Of a stretch of DNA of 64,000 nucleotides, positions 12,701 to 23,416 are shown one piece after another; within the stretch, counting starts at the first letter, position 1, and each line of letters opens with the position of its first letter. The stretch is from Eudorina sp. 2006-703-Eu-15. Taxonomy: Eukaryota > Chlorophyta > Chlorophyceae > Chlamydomonadales > Volvocaceae. The translations under genes were made by a program, and so were the position numbers. Below the pieces are notes generated by a model. The model saw nothing but the letters and a program-made list of their open reading frames with translations, made no database searches and had not been told where the DNA came from. Location: assembly GCA_003117195.1 (NCBI GenBank), contig BDSI01000033.1, forward strand, positions 620,001 to 684,000. Direction: 5' to 3'.

Positions 12701-14430
12701 GCCGCTGCCGCCGCCTTCGAGGTCTCGCCGTGACCTGTGGGTCGCGTTTCTGCCGCCGCCGGCCCGCCGTCGGCGGCGGCGGCCGCGGCGGTGCTTGCGG
12801 GCATCTGCCCCGGGACAGCGCCTGCAGGGATCACCGGGGCCGACATGACCCGCGGGATCTTGCTGCTGTCTGCCAGCACCTCTGTCCCGGCGGCGTGTGC
12901 ACCCGGAAAGCCTTCCGGCGGCGGGGCCACCAATTGTGGACCCCACGATGCCACCCCAGGGACCAACATGTAGCCGGGCCCGGCGCCCGCCACGGCGCCG
13001 GCGCCGTTCGCGGACGCCTGCTGTAGCAACTGCTGTTGCTGTTGCTCATGCTGTAGCTGTTGCTGCAGCTGTTGCTGCTGTAGCAGTAGCGGCAGCGCCT
13101 GCGCGGGCAGGAGCGGCAAGGACTGCAGTATTTGAAGGGCCAGCCGCTGGCGAACCTGCGGATCCGCGCTGGCATTGGCGATGGCCGCCACTGCCGCCAT
13201 GAGGCTGTCTGACCCGTGGGTAGAGGGGGCAACGGCCGCGGCCGCGGCGGTCATCTTATCGGCTGCTTGCGACGCTGGCCCACCACCGCTGACGGCGCCG
13301 GCACCGCCACCCGCTTGCAAGCCCGCGGCAAGCTGGCTGAGCACGTAGAGGGCGTTGGAGTTCCGCACCGCGGCCTCGGCCTCCGTCGCCGCCGCAGCCG
13401 CCGCGGACTGCCCGTGCGCCTGCGGTTGCAGCTGCTCCTGCCGCCGCATCGTGTGCAGGTCACCCGCAATGTTGGCATACATCAGCTGCGGCACGTTGCG
13501 ACCCCCGCCTCCGCCTCCGCCACCGCCGCTGCTGCTCCCTCCGCTGCGGTGGCCATCTCCTGCGGCGGCGGCCGCCGCACTTAACGCGCCACCACCGCCG
13601 CTACTGCCGCCACTGCCGCTTCCGCCAGGGCTGCTGCCCGCAATCGGCGGCGCCGAGTTGCTGGGCGGCGGCGGCGCCGGCACGTGGGGGAAGGGCTGCG
13701 GCAGCGGCCGCAGGGCGACCGGGTGGTGCAATCCGGGCCCGGGGGCACCCATGGGCACGCCGTTGCCGAACTCGCCGCCGGGGGCGGCCGGCACACGCCC
13801 GCGGTGCCGCTGCGCGTTCCAGACCTTGCCGAAGAAGTTGTCGAAGCCCTTGGCGCCGATGAACGGCCCGAGCTCCTGGCGGCAGGGGGCAGTTCCAGGG
13901 AACGTGGTCACGATCGCCCACATTGTTGTCGCAGATACAGCCCAGGCGCTCGAGCATTGCCGGTCGCCGAGACGCACGCGGGCACGTGGTCGCAGTCCTA
14001 GCCCGCCCATAACCGCGGCCCTAGCCCCCCGCCCATAACTGTGCCCCTGGCCCTAAGAGCCGTGGCCCTGGGCCCCCACGGACGACCTCCCTGAACCCCA
14101 GCCTGCAGGGCCAAGGCCCCCGGGTGTTTGCTATCCACTCCACTTCACAGGCTACGGTCCCCTACCTTGGCCTGCTCCGCAATGTCCGCCAGCATTCGCG
14201 CGCCGTGCTCGAAGGCCCGTCGTATCCGCAGGTAGGAGGCTTTGGACACGGACCTGCCGAGGTTGTTGTTGGGTAGGATGGGGTCCATCACGTTGAGCTG
14301 CTTGATGGCGAAGGGTTTGACGTCGCCGCCCAGGGCCGCCAGCTGCGGCGCCGTGTACTTGGCGTAGGCGCGCTGCATGAACGCGTCAGTGAGCAGCGCG
14401 TCTCGCTGCAGCTGCTCCGGCGTCTCCACT

Positions 14431-14513
<83 letters not shown>

Positions 14514-17500
14514 GGGAGGGCAGGACGGGGGCATAAACGGACGGGCTCCTGCCGAGCACGGGGTGTGGTCTTCGCTCAAGGCAATTCAGCCTCTCCCTGG
14601 AAAGCTCCTTGAGAGGTCCATGATGTGGCATTCGAAGCGGACAGGGACCCTGCTATCCATCCCGGAACGGTTCGCGCCCATCCCGCAGCCCGCGTCAAGC
14701 CAGTCCCTTGGTCAGAAACCCCAACGGTAAAGACATGAGGGCCGCACGCGCAAACCCCGGGATCACGTGCCGCGCGCAGGCGAGCCGCGCAACATTGTTA
14801 CATCAAGCTGTCAACAGGTCTGACCGCACCTGCGCCCCTGCCGACGGCTGCGCAAACGACGGTTCTGTCCTGTGCGATCGGCGCCAACCGCAGCACCCTC
14901 ATTTCCCTCGCCTGACGCGGTGATGGGTCAGTAGCCACCCTCGCAATCCCCTACCCGATTGGCCCCCAACCCCAACATAACCAGCAGCCGTCCCGCCTGC
15001 CCCAGCCCGCGCCGTCCCGCCCGCCCAGCCCCGCCCCGCCAAGGACTCACCCACTGGTGTCGGAAAGCTTGACAGCGGAATGGGTCCCTGCAGGCTGAGG
15101 CACGATCGCTCCCAGTCAAAGCCGCTGCACTCAACCAGGAACTTGTACAGCACCTGCGGTGCGGCACGTGTCACGTGTCACGGGGCGCGTGCTCACGTGC
15201 GCTGCTGTCCCCGGGAACCGGGACGCGGCTTGCAGGTGCGCGCTGTTGGCAGCAGTCCGCAAGGACTCCGCCAGTCGGCTCGGCCCGGCCTAGTCTCTTC
15301 GGCCGTGTCCCTAAGCGTCGGATGCACAGACCACAATTTGCGCGGGATTCGGGGCCCCGCGGACTGGAAATCGCTGAGCCGCCACCAGGGGCACACGCCT
15401 TCATCCATTTCGCGCGCCCGCCGATCGAGACAAACGTGTTCCTTCCTGTGCTGTTCCTCGTCGCTCTGTACCGTTTCGCGCTTCGTGTCCCATCCTGCGC
15501 CGTTCCTCCTCTGCTCGGGTCTGTCTTGCGCCGTTTCGCGCGCCATGACTCCACCCCCACACGCTTGACCTCCACAAGCACCCCCGCCGTCCCGTGAACA
15601 TGCGCGCCCCCCCAGCCCCCTAAACATGCGACCCCCCGAAAGCGCCCCTGCGGGCGGGGCCCCCCCGTCACATAGGTCACCCCCATCCGCCACCGACCTG
15701 CAACGGGTTCGTCAAGTCCCGGTGGTACAGGTTTATGACGTACAGCACCAGGGTCTCCAACGCGTACGTGGAGATGAGGCCGTGGTGGGCGCCCAGCACC
15801 CGGCTCTCGTAGTAACACCACCCCTTGACCTGAGAGGGCAGGGTGGCCAGAAGCGGGGAGGTCGCGGCGGTCGTCCGCGGGGTCTGGTCAGGGCGTCGCC
15901 GACCAAGACCTCAAGACCTCAAGGCCGCCCGAACTGTAAAAACACGGGTCCAGGTGCGGTGGCAGGCATGCTGACCGAAGGGTCCCCCGGCCGGTTCCCT
16001 ACCCAGTCCGGCCTGGGTCCGGATGGCCTGAATCCTCAGCTCGTTGGATGAGTTTGTTGGTTTGTGAGTAAATCCAAACAAGCCCCACCTCCCCAGGCCT
16101 CGCCCTTAACCTTACGCTTCTCTCGTTACCCTGCGGTGCCCAGGCCCTCCCCCAACGACCGCCTGCCCGCCTGCCCCTCGTCCCTCTCCCCGCCTGCCCC
16201 TCGTTCCTCTCCCCGCCAGCCCCTCGACCCTCTCCCAGCCTGCCCCTCGTCCCTCTCCCAGCCTGCCCCTCGTCCCTCTCCCCGCCAGTCCCAACGCGAC
16301 CCGCTGCTGTGCCCCGCGCCGACGCCCCCTCTCTCACCAGTATGATGCTGTCCTTGAAGAGGTGCTTCCGCGCCGGGATACACTGATCCACGAACCTGTC
16401 CACGTCCTCCAGGAAATTGTACGTGTTGAGACCTCCGACCTGTGGTCGGCCCCAGGGGATAGCGCGTGACGGTTGTTACATCGGCGGGGCGGGGCCGCAA
16501 CGGGCTGCTGAGACACAGCGAAAGGGGGAAGGGGTGGGGTGGCCAACGAGTGCGGGGGCTGTGCAGCACGCACCGCCGGCAAGCGCCAAAGGGTCAATTG
16601 AGGGTGCTCGGGTAGACATGTGATCCCTGTCCAGGCCCCACACCGGCGGTGGCCGAGATCAATGGAGAGACGGGCTACGCCGCCCGCCTGCTGTGTTGTT
16701 TGCCCCTCCCTGCCTCTCCCTCTCCCGTGATCTCACAGGGGCAAGTGCATGCGCGCATGTGCGCGCACACACACACAACCTACCTGGAAGAAGGAGGCCC
16801 ATCGCATGTCACGCACTCCTGTTCTGCCTGCCTGCCTTAACAACACAGCCCTACCTGGAAGAAGGAGATATCGACCACTATGTTGTCAACCAGGCACTTC
16901 AGCAGCTTGACCTGCAGGGGGGTTGCAGTCGCGTGGGGTTGCGGAGTGGGCCTTGTGGAAGCCACGGCCACTCCAGCCCGCGGACCTTACCCGCCGGGCC
17001 CCCTGATTCGCATGGCCCAACCCAACAGCCCCACGGAAAGGCCGCTCACGCACGTGAGCCACCGGTGTCCGAACCCGAAAACGGGTTCAATGCCCAAGGG
17101 TTGCGACACCTAATCCCTGGGTAGACACCCGATCCCTGCCCAGCCCCGACACCGGCGGTGGCCGAGCCAGTAGCCCTCGCTGACGTTGCTGCCCCTGCTG
17201 ACGCTGCCGCCCCTGCTGACGCTGTTGATGTGGCTGCCGCTCACCTCCGCGTGGATGACCTGCACGTTCGCGACCCTGAACATGGCGGCCGGGTTGTTGG
17301 CCTCGTCCTCAAGAGCCATCTGGAGCTGCGTGGCCCACGTGTCGCGCAGCAGCTCCTTGACCGCCTGTGCGCGCGGGCTCTCGCTGTAAATGGAGAGATC
17401 AATGTCGCCATCTGGGAGGTAGGTCTTCAGCGGCACGGAGCCGAAGGGCACGGCCGTCACCTGCAGACCCCGAGGACCACGGGAAGGGCCACACGTACGA

Positions 17501-17784
17501 GGCAGGAGGGTCAGAGACATCGTGCCGATCTCCGAGATGCAATTGCTATCGCTGATTTGCTGATAGCTTACATCATGTGGAGCAAAGCATCTCCTGACAA
17601 TGGCGGTCACATGCTCTGTGATAACCCATCGTCGTTGCAGGGACAAGCCCGTCGGCCTGATACGAGATATAAGGGTGTCCGTGCGAGCCAGCAACTCATC
17701 AGCAAACTTTGGTTGCAGGTTTTTCAAGGCTTTTGGATTGCTGCTGTAGGGTTGGTTGGGCGAATGATGAGGCAGCGCCGTCAT
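3726..17784 (-). CDS. PAP/OAS1-type nucleotidyltransferase with giant low-complexity C-terminal extension
   Basis: Nine exons, all phase-consistent: 17784-17572, 17460-17245, 16911-16855, 16439-16338, 15829-15698, 15153-15051, 14428-14166, 13875-5698, 5141-3726; about 3,559 residues. The first ~400 residues match the plant family of PAP/OAS1 substrate-binding-domain nucleotidyltransferases. They show FGSVPLKTYLPDGDIDL (GS motif and metal-binding D-x-D), IHAE/VKLLKCLVDNIVVDIS, HLFKDSIIL, VKGWCYYESRVLGAHHGLIS, GFDWERSCLSLQGPIPLSS, and NNLGRSVSKASYLRIRRAF. Such enzymes add nucleotides to RNA 3' ends; the substrate here is unknown. Exon 8 alone is 2,726 codons of Ala, Gly, Pro, Ser and Gln runs, with short ordered islands such as PSWWYGHRIQYYYETKGG. 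Exon 9 is His/Gly-rich with a polyQ tract and ENEWQRVSSRRGG. The donor at 5697 (gtgcgtgag) avoids a TAG twelve bases on. Catalytic identity is secure; the exact 3' structure is less so. Confidence 0.82.
5512..5579. repeat. 14-bp intronic minisatellite
   Basis: Four perfect copies of gtgcaaacgcaggg, then a degenerate fifth, lie within the last intron (5142-5697) of the nucleotidyltransferase gene. Confidence 0.9.
14431..14510. repeat. uninterrupted (CAG)~26 / (CTG)~26 tract at a 3' splice site
   Basis: About 26 perfect CAG units run without interruption and abut the acceptor of exon 7 of the nucleotidyltransferase gene. On the coding strand they read CTG, ending in ctgcag and then the exon. 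Joining at that acceptor gives PVVETPEQL, matching the plant consensus. The tract is therefore read here as intronic, not as polyalanine. Confidence 0.85.
16166..16290. repeat. ~22-bp CT-rich minisatellite in an intron
   Basis: About five or six imperfect copies of a unit close to gcccctcgtccctctcccc lie in the intron between exons 4 and 5 of the nucleotidyltransferase gene. Confidence 0.75.
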
Positions 17785-18318
17785 TCCCGCATAAATAATA
17801 TTTATGATAAATAATGCATTGACTCCGTCTCAGCCAGCAATGTCCTCCGCTAGCGGCCGTCTGCTTCCAGGACCAAATGCGAATTATCTTCAAGCAGAAT
17901 TACGCTGGTGTGTCTATTAAGGCATCAATATTTTTACTCAGGTGTGCTAGAACTAGCTGTCGCATGTCGGCGTGATGACTGGGCGATCGGATTGTTACGA
18001 ATTCGATTACAATGCACGGCAGTTGACACTTCCCCTTGGTCATCGTAGGCCTAAATATAGCAATTAATTTTGACAAAAGCTTCGTGCGCAAGCATTGATG
18101 CCTCTAGGAGACACCAACCACAGTACCACGCGCAACTGGCCCAACCGTGGTTGGTAGACACAGGGCACTCGCTACCACCGTGTTGATTGGCGTGATGCTT
18201 ACACGCAACGTGTCCCAGAGGTTAAGTGTACAGCTACGTATGCTTGTTTCAGTGACCTGCCTTTAGTGCGAAGCTGCAAGCACGGATACCCAGGCGACCA
18301 TCCAGCGATAGCACCCCC
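17785..18318. promoter_or_regulatory. divergent intergenic region / putative bidirectional promoter
   Basis: About 530 bases separate the start of the minus-strand nucleotidyltransferase (17784) from the first ATG of the plus-strand FkbM gene (18319). It is less GC-rich than either coding region. It must hold both promoters and 5' UTRs. I see no unambiguous TATA box or other element that I can assign. Confidence 0.4.
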
Positions 18319-21300
18319 ATGGAGCGCAAGCGCCGGCGAGTCGCGTTATTTTCAACAACTTGGTCCCCATGGCTCCTGCTCCTTTTGTCGTTGATGCTGC
18401 TTCTGGTGCTGCGATCGTCGATAGGTACGGCCCACCGCAACAGCTGCGTCTCCCACAGCGATCGCATGTGCGCCACTCAGCATCTCATCCGCACGCCGAC
18501 TGGGTGCCACCTGCGCCCGACCGAATCACCTGCCGAATGTCAAGCTCCCGCTGCAGCTGTCCGCGCCCACGTCAGCACCTTTGCGGTCCCGTAACATGCC
18601 CGCTCGCTCGCCATTCCCACGCCCCCTGCCGATCTCCCCGATCTGCCAGTCCGCTTCATCTCGGAAGGTGGCACGGCCCTCGGTTTCGCTATTTCCGACG
18701 TCAAGGGGTCGGCCCAGGGCCGCACGGACAGCGCCAAGGCGACGGCAGCGGCCGCGGCGGGTGGCCACATACGGCGGCACCCGGTCAAAACTCACTGCTC
18801 CAACACATGCCACAAGGTGGGTTTAGGAAGACTTGGTGCTCCTGAAGTCCTTTGATGGTTCATTCCGGATATCACATGCACAATACCGGCGCCGCAGTGC
18901 ACCTTCGCCGGGAAACCCTCTCGTTACTCTTTCAAGCGATCTCAAGATCCACCTCCTCTTTTCTTGCACAGAACGTTCTCTCTCTCCGGTCTGACCAGAT
19001 CGCAGCATCCCAGGCCGCTTCCCAAGCCTTCGGCCCGCTGCACCGTTTACCCTCATTCCCCGCCCTCCTCCCCGCCCGCGTCCTAAGGCCAACGACGGGG
19101 TGTGTGACGAGGGCCGGGCCCCCAGCAACGCCAGCAGCAGCGCCGGCCGGGGCCCCAGCGGGTCGCGGCACCTGCTGGGCGTGGAGGGCAATGCCGACGT
19201 GTGGGAGGTCAACTGCGACCTGGGCACGGATTGCGGCGACTGCGGCCCATGGGTCGGCTCGGTGCCCGAGGGCTGGTGAGGTTTGCGTTAGGGTCCTGCA
19301 GGCCTCCAAACCGGGCTGCTGTCGCACTGGCATTGACGATGGCGGGGGTTGATGATGGTGATGATGGCGGGATTGTGGTGAAAACAGCCCAGACACACCC
19401 TGCCAGGCGGTGATGGCGGTATTTCGGAATCCCACGAGAGAGAGGGTTGGAAGCCAGAGCATTCTGCCTCGCCCCGCCTACTGGCATTGGTGAGCCAGCA
19501 GTTTCCTCGGGGGCCGCGAGGCCCACCACCGGCTGGTTCGTCGCTTGTACACGACCCTACGGCGCATCCCCAAAGCCCTTCCGCACTCCGCACTCCTAGC
19601 CAACGCCGGCGCCTTCTTTCCCCCCAGGGACGGCCACCCGGGCCCGGTGTCCTGGCTTCGGGCCGTCCACAACGCCACCATGTTCTCGCGGCGCACGCTG
19701 ACCCCGCGGCCCTTCCTGGCCGCCATCACGCACCACAAGGCGGACCCTGACGTGAGCGCCATGCTGTGGCACTACGGCGCCATGGAGGGGGGCGTCACGA
19801 GGGTGAGGCGGCCCCCGGGTGGGGTGCTGGGAAGGGGCGGGAGGTAAACAACGGGTGAGGGGCCAACGGGCGGGGACGGCATTACGGGTCGGGTGCGGAG
19901 TCCTTTTTGCGGGCCGGCCGATCGCCAAGCGCTCATGCTTGGTATCTGCTATGTTTTAGCCTGTTTTTATCAATCGGCTAGGAAAATTCCAAAGTTGTAA
20001 CATTCCTAAAATTTAGTGCCCCATCATCTGCGGGATACGGCTGCGGCAGGTGGCGCATTTCATCCTGAACGGGCAGTGTGTGGTTGACGGCGGAGGCACC
20101 GGGGCAGAAGCCGGGGGCGCAGCTGCGGGCGGCGGGAGGGAACGGCGGCGGCGGGTGGTGCTAGACGCGGGCGCCAACTTCGGGTACTACACGATCCAGG
20201 CGGCGCTGTACGGCTGCAGGTACGGATTTGTACGGACACGCGCACGGACTTACCTCATTGATGAATGGATGGATGACTGAATGGATGGATGGATGGATGG
20301 ATGGATGAACGAATGAACGGACGCCGCAGGGTGGTGGCGTTCGAGCCGGTTCGTAAGTTCCGCGCGTACCTGGACTGGTCGGTCCACGCCAACGGGGTGG
20401 CGGAGCTGGTGACCCTGGTGGCGCTGGCGCTGAGCGACTCTGAGGGGGCACTGCCGCTGGTGGTGCCCCGGGACGGCTCCTACTGGGGGCTGGCGTCCAT
20501 CCACGGGGCCAACGTGATGAGCCACGAAGGTGCGCGGGACGGCGGCTGGGCCGGCGCAGCGTCGGGGGGGGGGGTGTTGCATTAGCCTGGGGCCCCCGAG
20601 GCCTCGAGATAGGCCCGAGTTGGGGGCCGACGCGGGGGTGCGGGGTAAGGGGTTACAACGGGAAACCGCCCAGACACATTTTGCCCGGGGTCAAGGGGCC
20701 GAAGCGGGAGCCCGGGGCTGAGGCTGTGACGTGATCCGAGTGTGTTGAGGCAGCCCGCTCCAAACCCACTTCCCCCATGATGCAGCCCGGGAGACCATCC
20801 CCGTCAACGCCACCACCCTGGACCAGTGGGAGCGGTGGGCACCCTCCGACTTCAAACCCAGCGACGTGCTGCTGCTCAAGGTGAACCCATCTGGGCCTGA
20901 GACGGGGACTGGGACTGGCCGATGTCTGGGCCGATGTCTGTGTCTTTGTGTCCAGGCCGCCGCCTAGGCCTAGGCCTGGGAACCCTCGTCCGTTCCGTCC
21001 ATGGGGCCACAGCCGCACACTGAACCCCTATCGGGGTCCACCACCTCTAACAGCTCCTCTCCGCAACCCCCGAACGTCGCTGCTCCACATTGCCCCGCAC
21101 CCGCCACCCGGCCGCGCAGATGGACCTGGAGGGCTGGGAGGCGTCCGTGCTGCGGGGCGGCGCCGGACTGCTGGCCAGCCACGTGGAGAACGTGCTGACG
21201 GAGTACTCGCCAGGTGAGGGCCTGAGGGCCGGCGGGCTGGCCGCGACCGCGCAAGGACGACCCCGATGCCGCTGCCCTCCGGCCCCCGATCCGCCCTCCC

Positions 21301-23416
21301 TCCCGACCCGACCCGACCGTCCGACCGTCCGGCCCGCAGGACCCGACCCTCCCACTCGGCCTGCGGCCCCCGGCCCATTCGCCTGAGCATCACACTCGCC
21401 CCCCGACCCTGCCTCGCGCCCTCCGGTCCCCGGTCGCCCGCGGCATTACTTTTTCACCGTGGGCGCGCGCCCTGCCCCCCATGCGCACGGTGCCGTTACC
21501 TCAGCCAGCCAGCGCAGACCTTGCACAAGCTCTGCACTCGTTCTCGCATTTTCCCGCCCTTGTTGCCAATCCACACCGCGAAAAACATTCCCCCTGTCTT
21601 GATTGTCCATCAGGACATCGAAACCGCAGAAGGCAGAACCCAAACAATACACATAACGGACGACCGGCATCGTGACGTGTCTCCGTGTGAGACGTCCCTT
21701 CACCTCCGCCGCGCAGCCTTCCCCCGTTCCGCCACATCCGCACACCCGCGCACACCTGTCGGATCCGCAGGCATCTACGAGCGCAACAACATGTCCGACC
21801 TGGCGCCCCAGACGGCGCTGCCCGTGGCGCTGTTGGCGCTGGTGCGCTCCGGCTTCAAGTTGGCGCACATGCCCACTTTCGAGTTCTCTGCGCCGTGGCC
21901 GCCCAGGGTCATCGACCCGGACGAGCCGCTGCCGGCCCTGGAGGAGGTGACGGAGGGGGCGCTCAAGGCGGACCTCAGGGCCTTCGACTACCGCCAGGTG
22001 CGTGTGTGCGTGGAAAAGAAAACCGAATAAACACACACGTGTTTGCGTGTGCGGTTCGAGGAAATCCTTGTACGTATTTGCGTGTGTGCTTTTGTGTTTA
22101 GCGATGAAACCCGCCCGGGGCCGCCCAGACCCTGCGTGCGTGTGTATAAGAGGACTGAGCCGCGAAGATTGACCCGTACGTGTATGAGGACGGGGGGCCC
22201 CGCCGTGTTCGTGGGTTGTCTGGGCCGCGAGCTGCTCGCGTGTGTGGACCGCTTTTATGAGGTGTTGACGGGAGGGGCATGCCCCTCAACCCCGCCCTCG
22301 ATTGCAAAGGAGACTGCAAATGAGAAACCCCCAGTCGTCGTCACGCCTGGCTTTCATCACCGCACTGCCCATCCCCCGCTCCCACCAAAGCAGGGAAAGC
22401 ACTTTCCTACCAAGGCGCTTTCCCCTCGATCCCCCCCAAATTTCACCCCCTGCCGATTCGCCACCACATCCTCCTGGCCCTCCTCCACTCGCTGCAGCGC
22501 ATGGAGGTGGATCCGGGCGGCTGCCCCCTGCCCTCCGAGCTCAAGTTCGCCTACCCGGTGTGGCGCAGCTGCCGGGAATGGACCTACGGCGTGCATCCCA
22601 AGGGCTTCCGCTCGGCCTTCGGCTTCAACACCAACCTGTGGGCGACCCGCGGGTCGGCGGCGGCCCGCAAGCACATGCAGCTCAAGGGCGTGGCGGCGCT
22701 GTTCGACGAGGCGCAGGACGTACGGGTACGCCGTGCATGGCCGTGGGGGTGCGGATGGGTCGTGATGATCTCGCGAAAATCCAGAATCTTGGTTTTGGAT
22801 CTGGAACCGGCGACCGGGAGTCTCGGGTTGTGGGAATTCGAACCAAGGCCAGCAAGCGCAGACGGATCCAATATACGTTATATTGGTGACTAGCAAGGTG
22901 ACTGAGGCGCACGGGGGAATAATCTGGCACCCATCCGGGGACCCAGCAAGCAACACCCCGTCCGTCAGGTCGATCGACACACCCTGCCGCCAACCTCACG
23001 TGGCGCCTGCTTACCAACCCTACACTGCGTGCTCTGGTGCATTTTGATCGTCCCAAAGTCAAGGCTGCGTACTCTGTCCACCTCGTCGCGATGTACATAT
23101 ACGATTATATCACCTTGCTCGGCCACGTTACGCCACCGCCCATCCACCTGCGGCGCATCCCCTCGCGCTCACCTGCCGCATCCTCGATTCCCCGTTGCGT
23201 GGGTGGGTGGATGGGTGGGTACAGATCTGGACCTCGCAGAAGCGCCCTGGGGTCGGCATCGGCTTGGTCAACTGCAGCTTCATCGGCGCCGGCCACATCT
23301 CGCTCTTCCGCTGCACCTGCCCACCGGGCGCCCCGGCAGAGTGCGGCAAGGAGCAGCAGATGGTGGCGCGGCTGGCGGCGGAGGGCCAGATGCCGTTCAC
23401 GGGGATAGACCAGTGA
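18319..23416 (+). CDS. FkbM-family methyltransferase, membrane-anchored, with Cys-rich module
   Basis: Proposed exons: 18319-18538, 18650-18816, 19088-19275, 19628-19802, 20050-20219, 20330-20529, 20786-20880, 21120-21213, 21771-21997, 22498-22725, 23225-23416; 651 residues. The N-terminus is basic (MERKRRR) followed by a Leu-rich membrane segment, a type II signal anchor suggesting the Golgi or ER. A Cys-rich module follows (CSNTCHK/ANDGVCDEGR ... CDLGTDCGDCGPW). The FkbM SAM-methyltransferase fold is shown by VVLDAGANFGYYTIQAA (motif I), VVAFEPVRKFRAYL, SDVLLLKMDLEGWEASVLRG and GIYERNNMSD. It probably methylates a sugar hydroxyl on secreted glycans. The C-terminal ~140 residues (CREWTYGVHPKGFRSAFG, CTCPPG) lie beyond the usual domain. 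The exon 1/2 junction is the weak point: an in-frame TAA at 18591-18593 must be spliced out, and the only phase-correct donor I find is the weak gtcaag. Confidence 0.8.
20259..20320. repeat. (ATGG)n microsatellite in an intron
   Basis: Near-perfect ATGG/AATG repeats fill most of the 110-base intron 20220-20329 of the FkbM gene and end about ten bases before its acceptor. Confidence 0.85.

Noticed and set aside
14145..14579. Minus frame with a 28-residue polyalanine and its own ATG
   Set aside because: The conserved VVETPEQ start of the exon and the ctgcag acceptor with matching phase place the repeat in the intron; the ATG lies in intron sequence.
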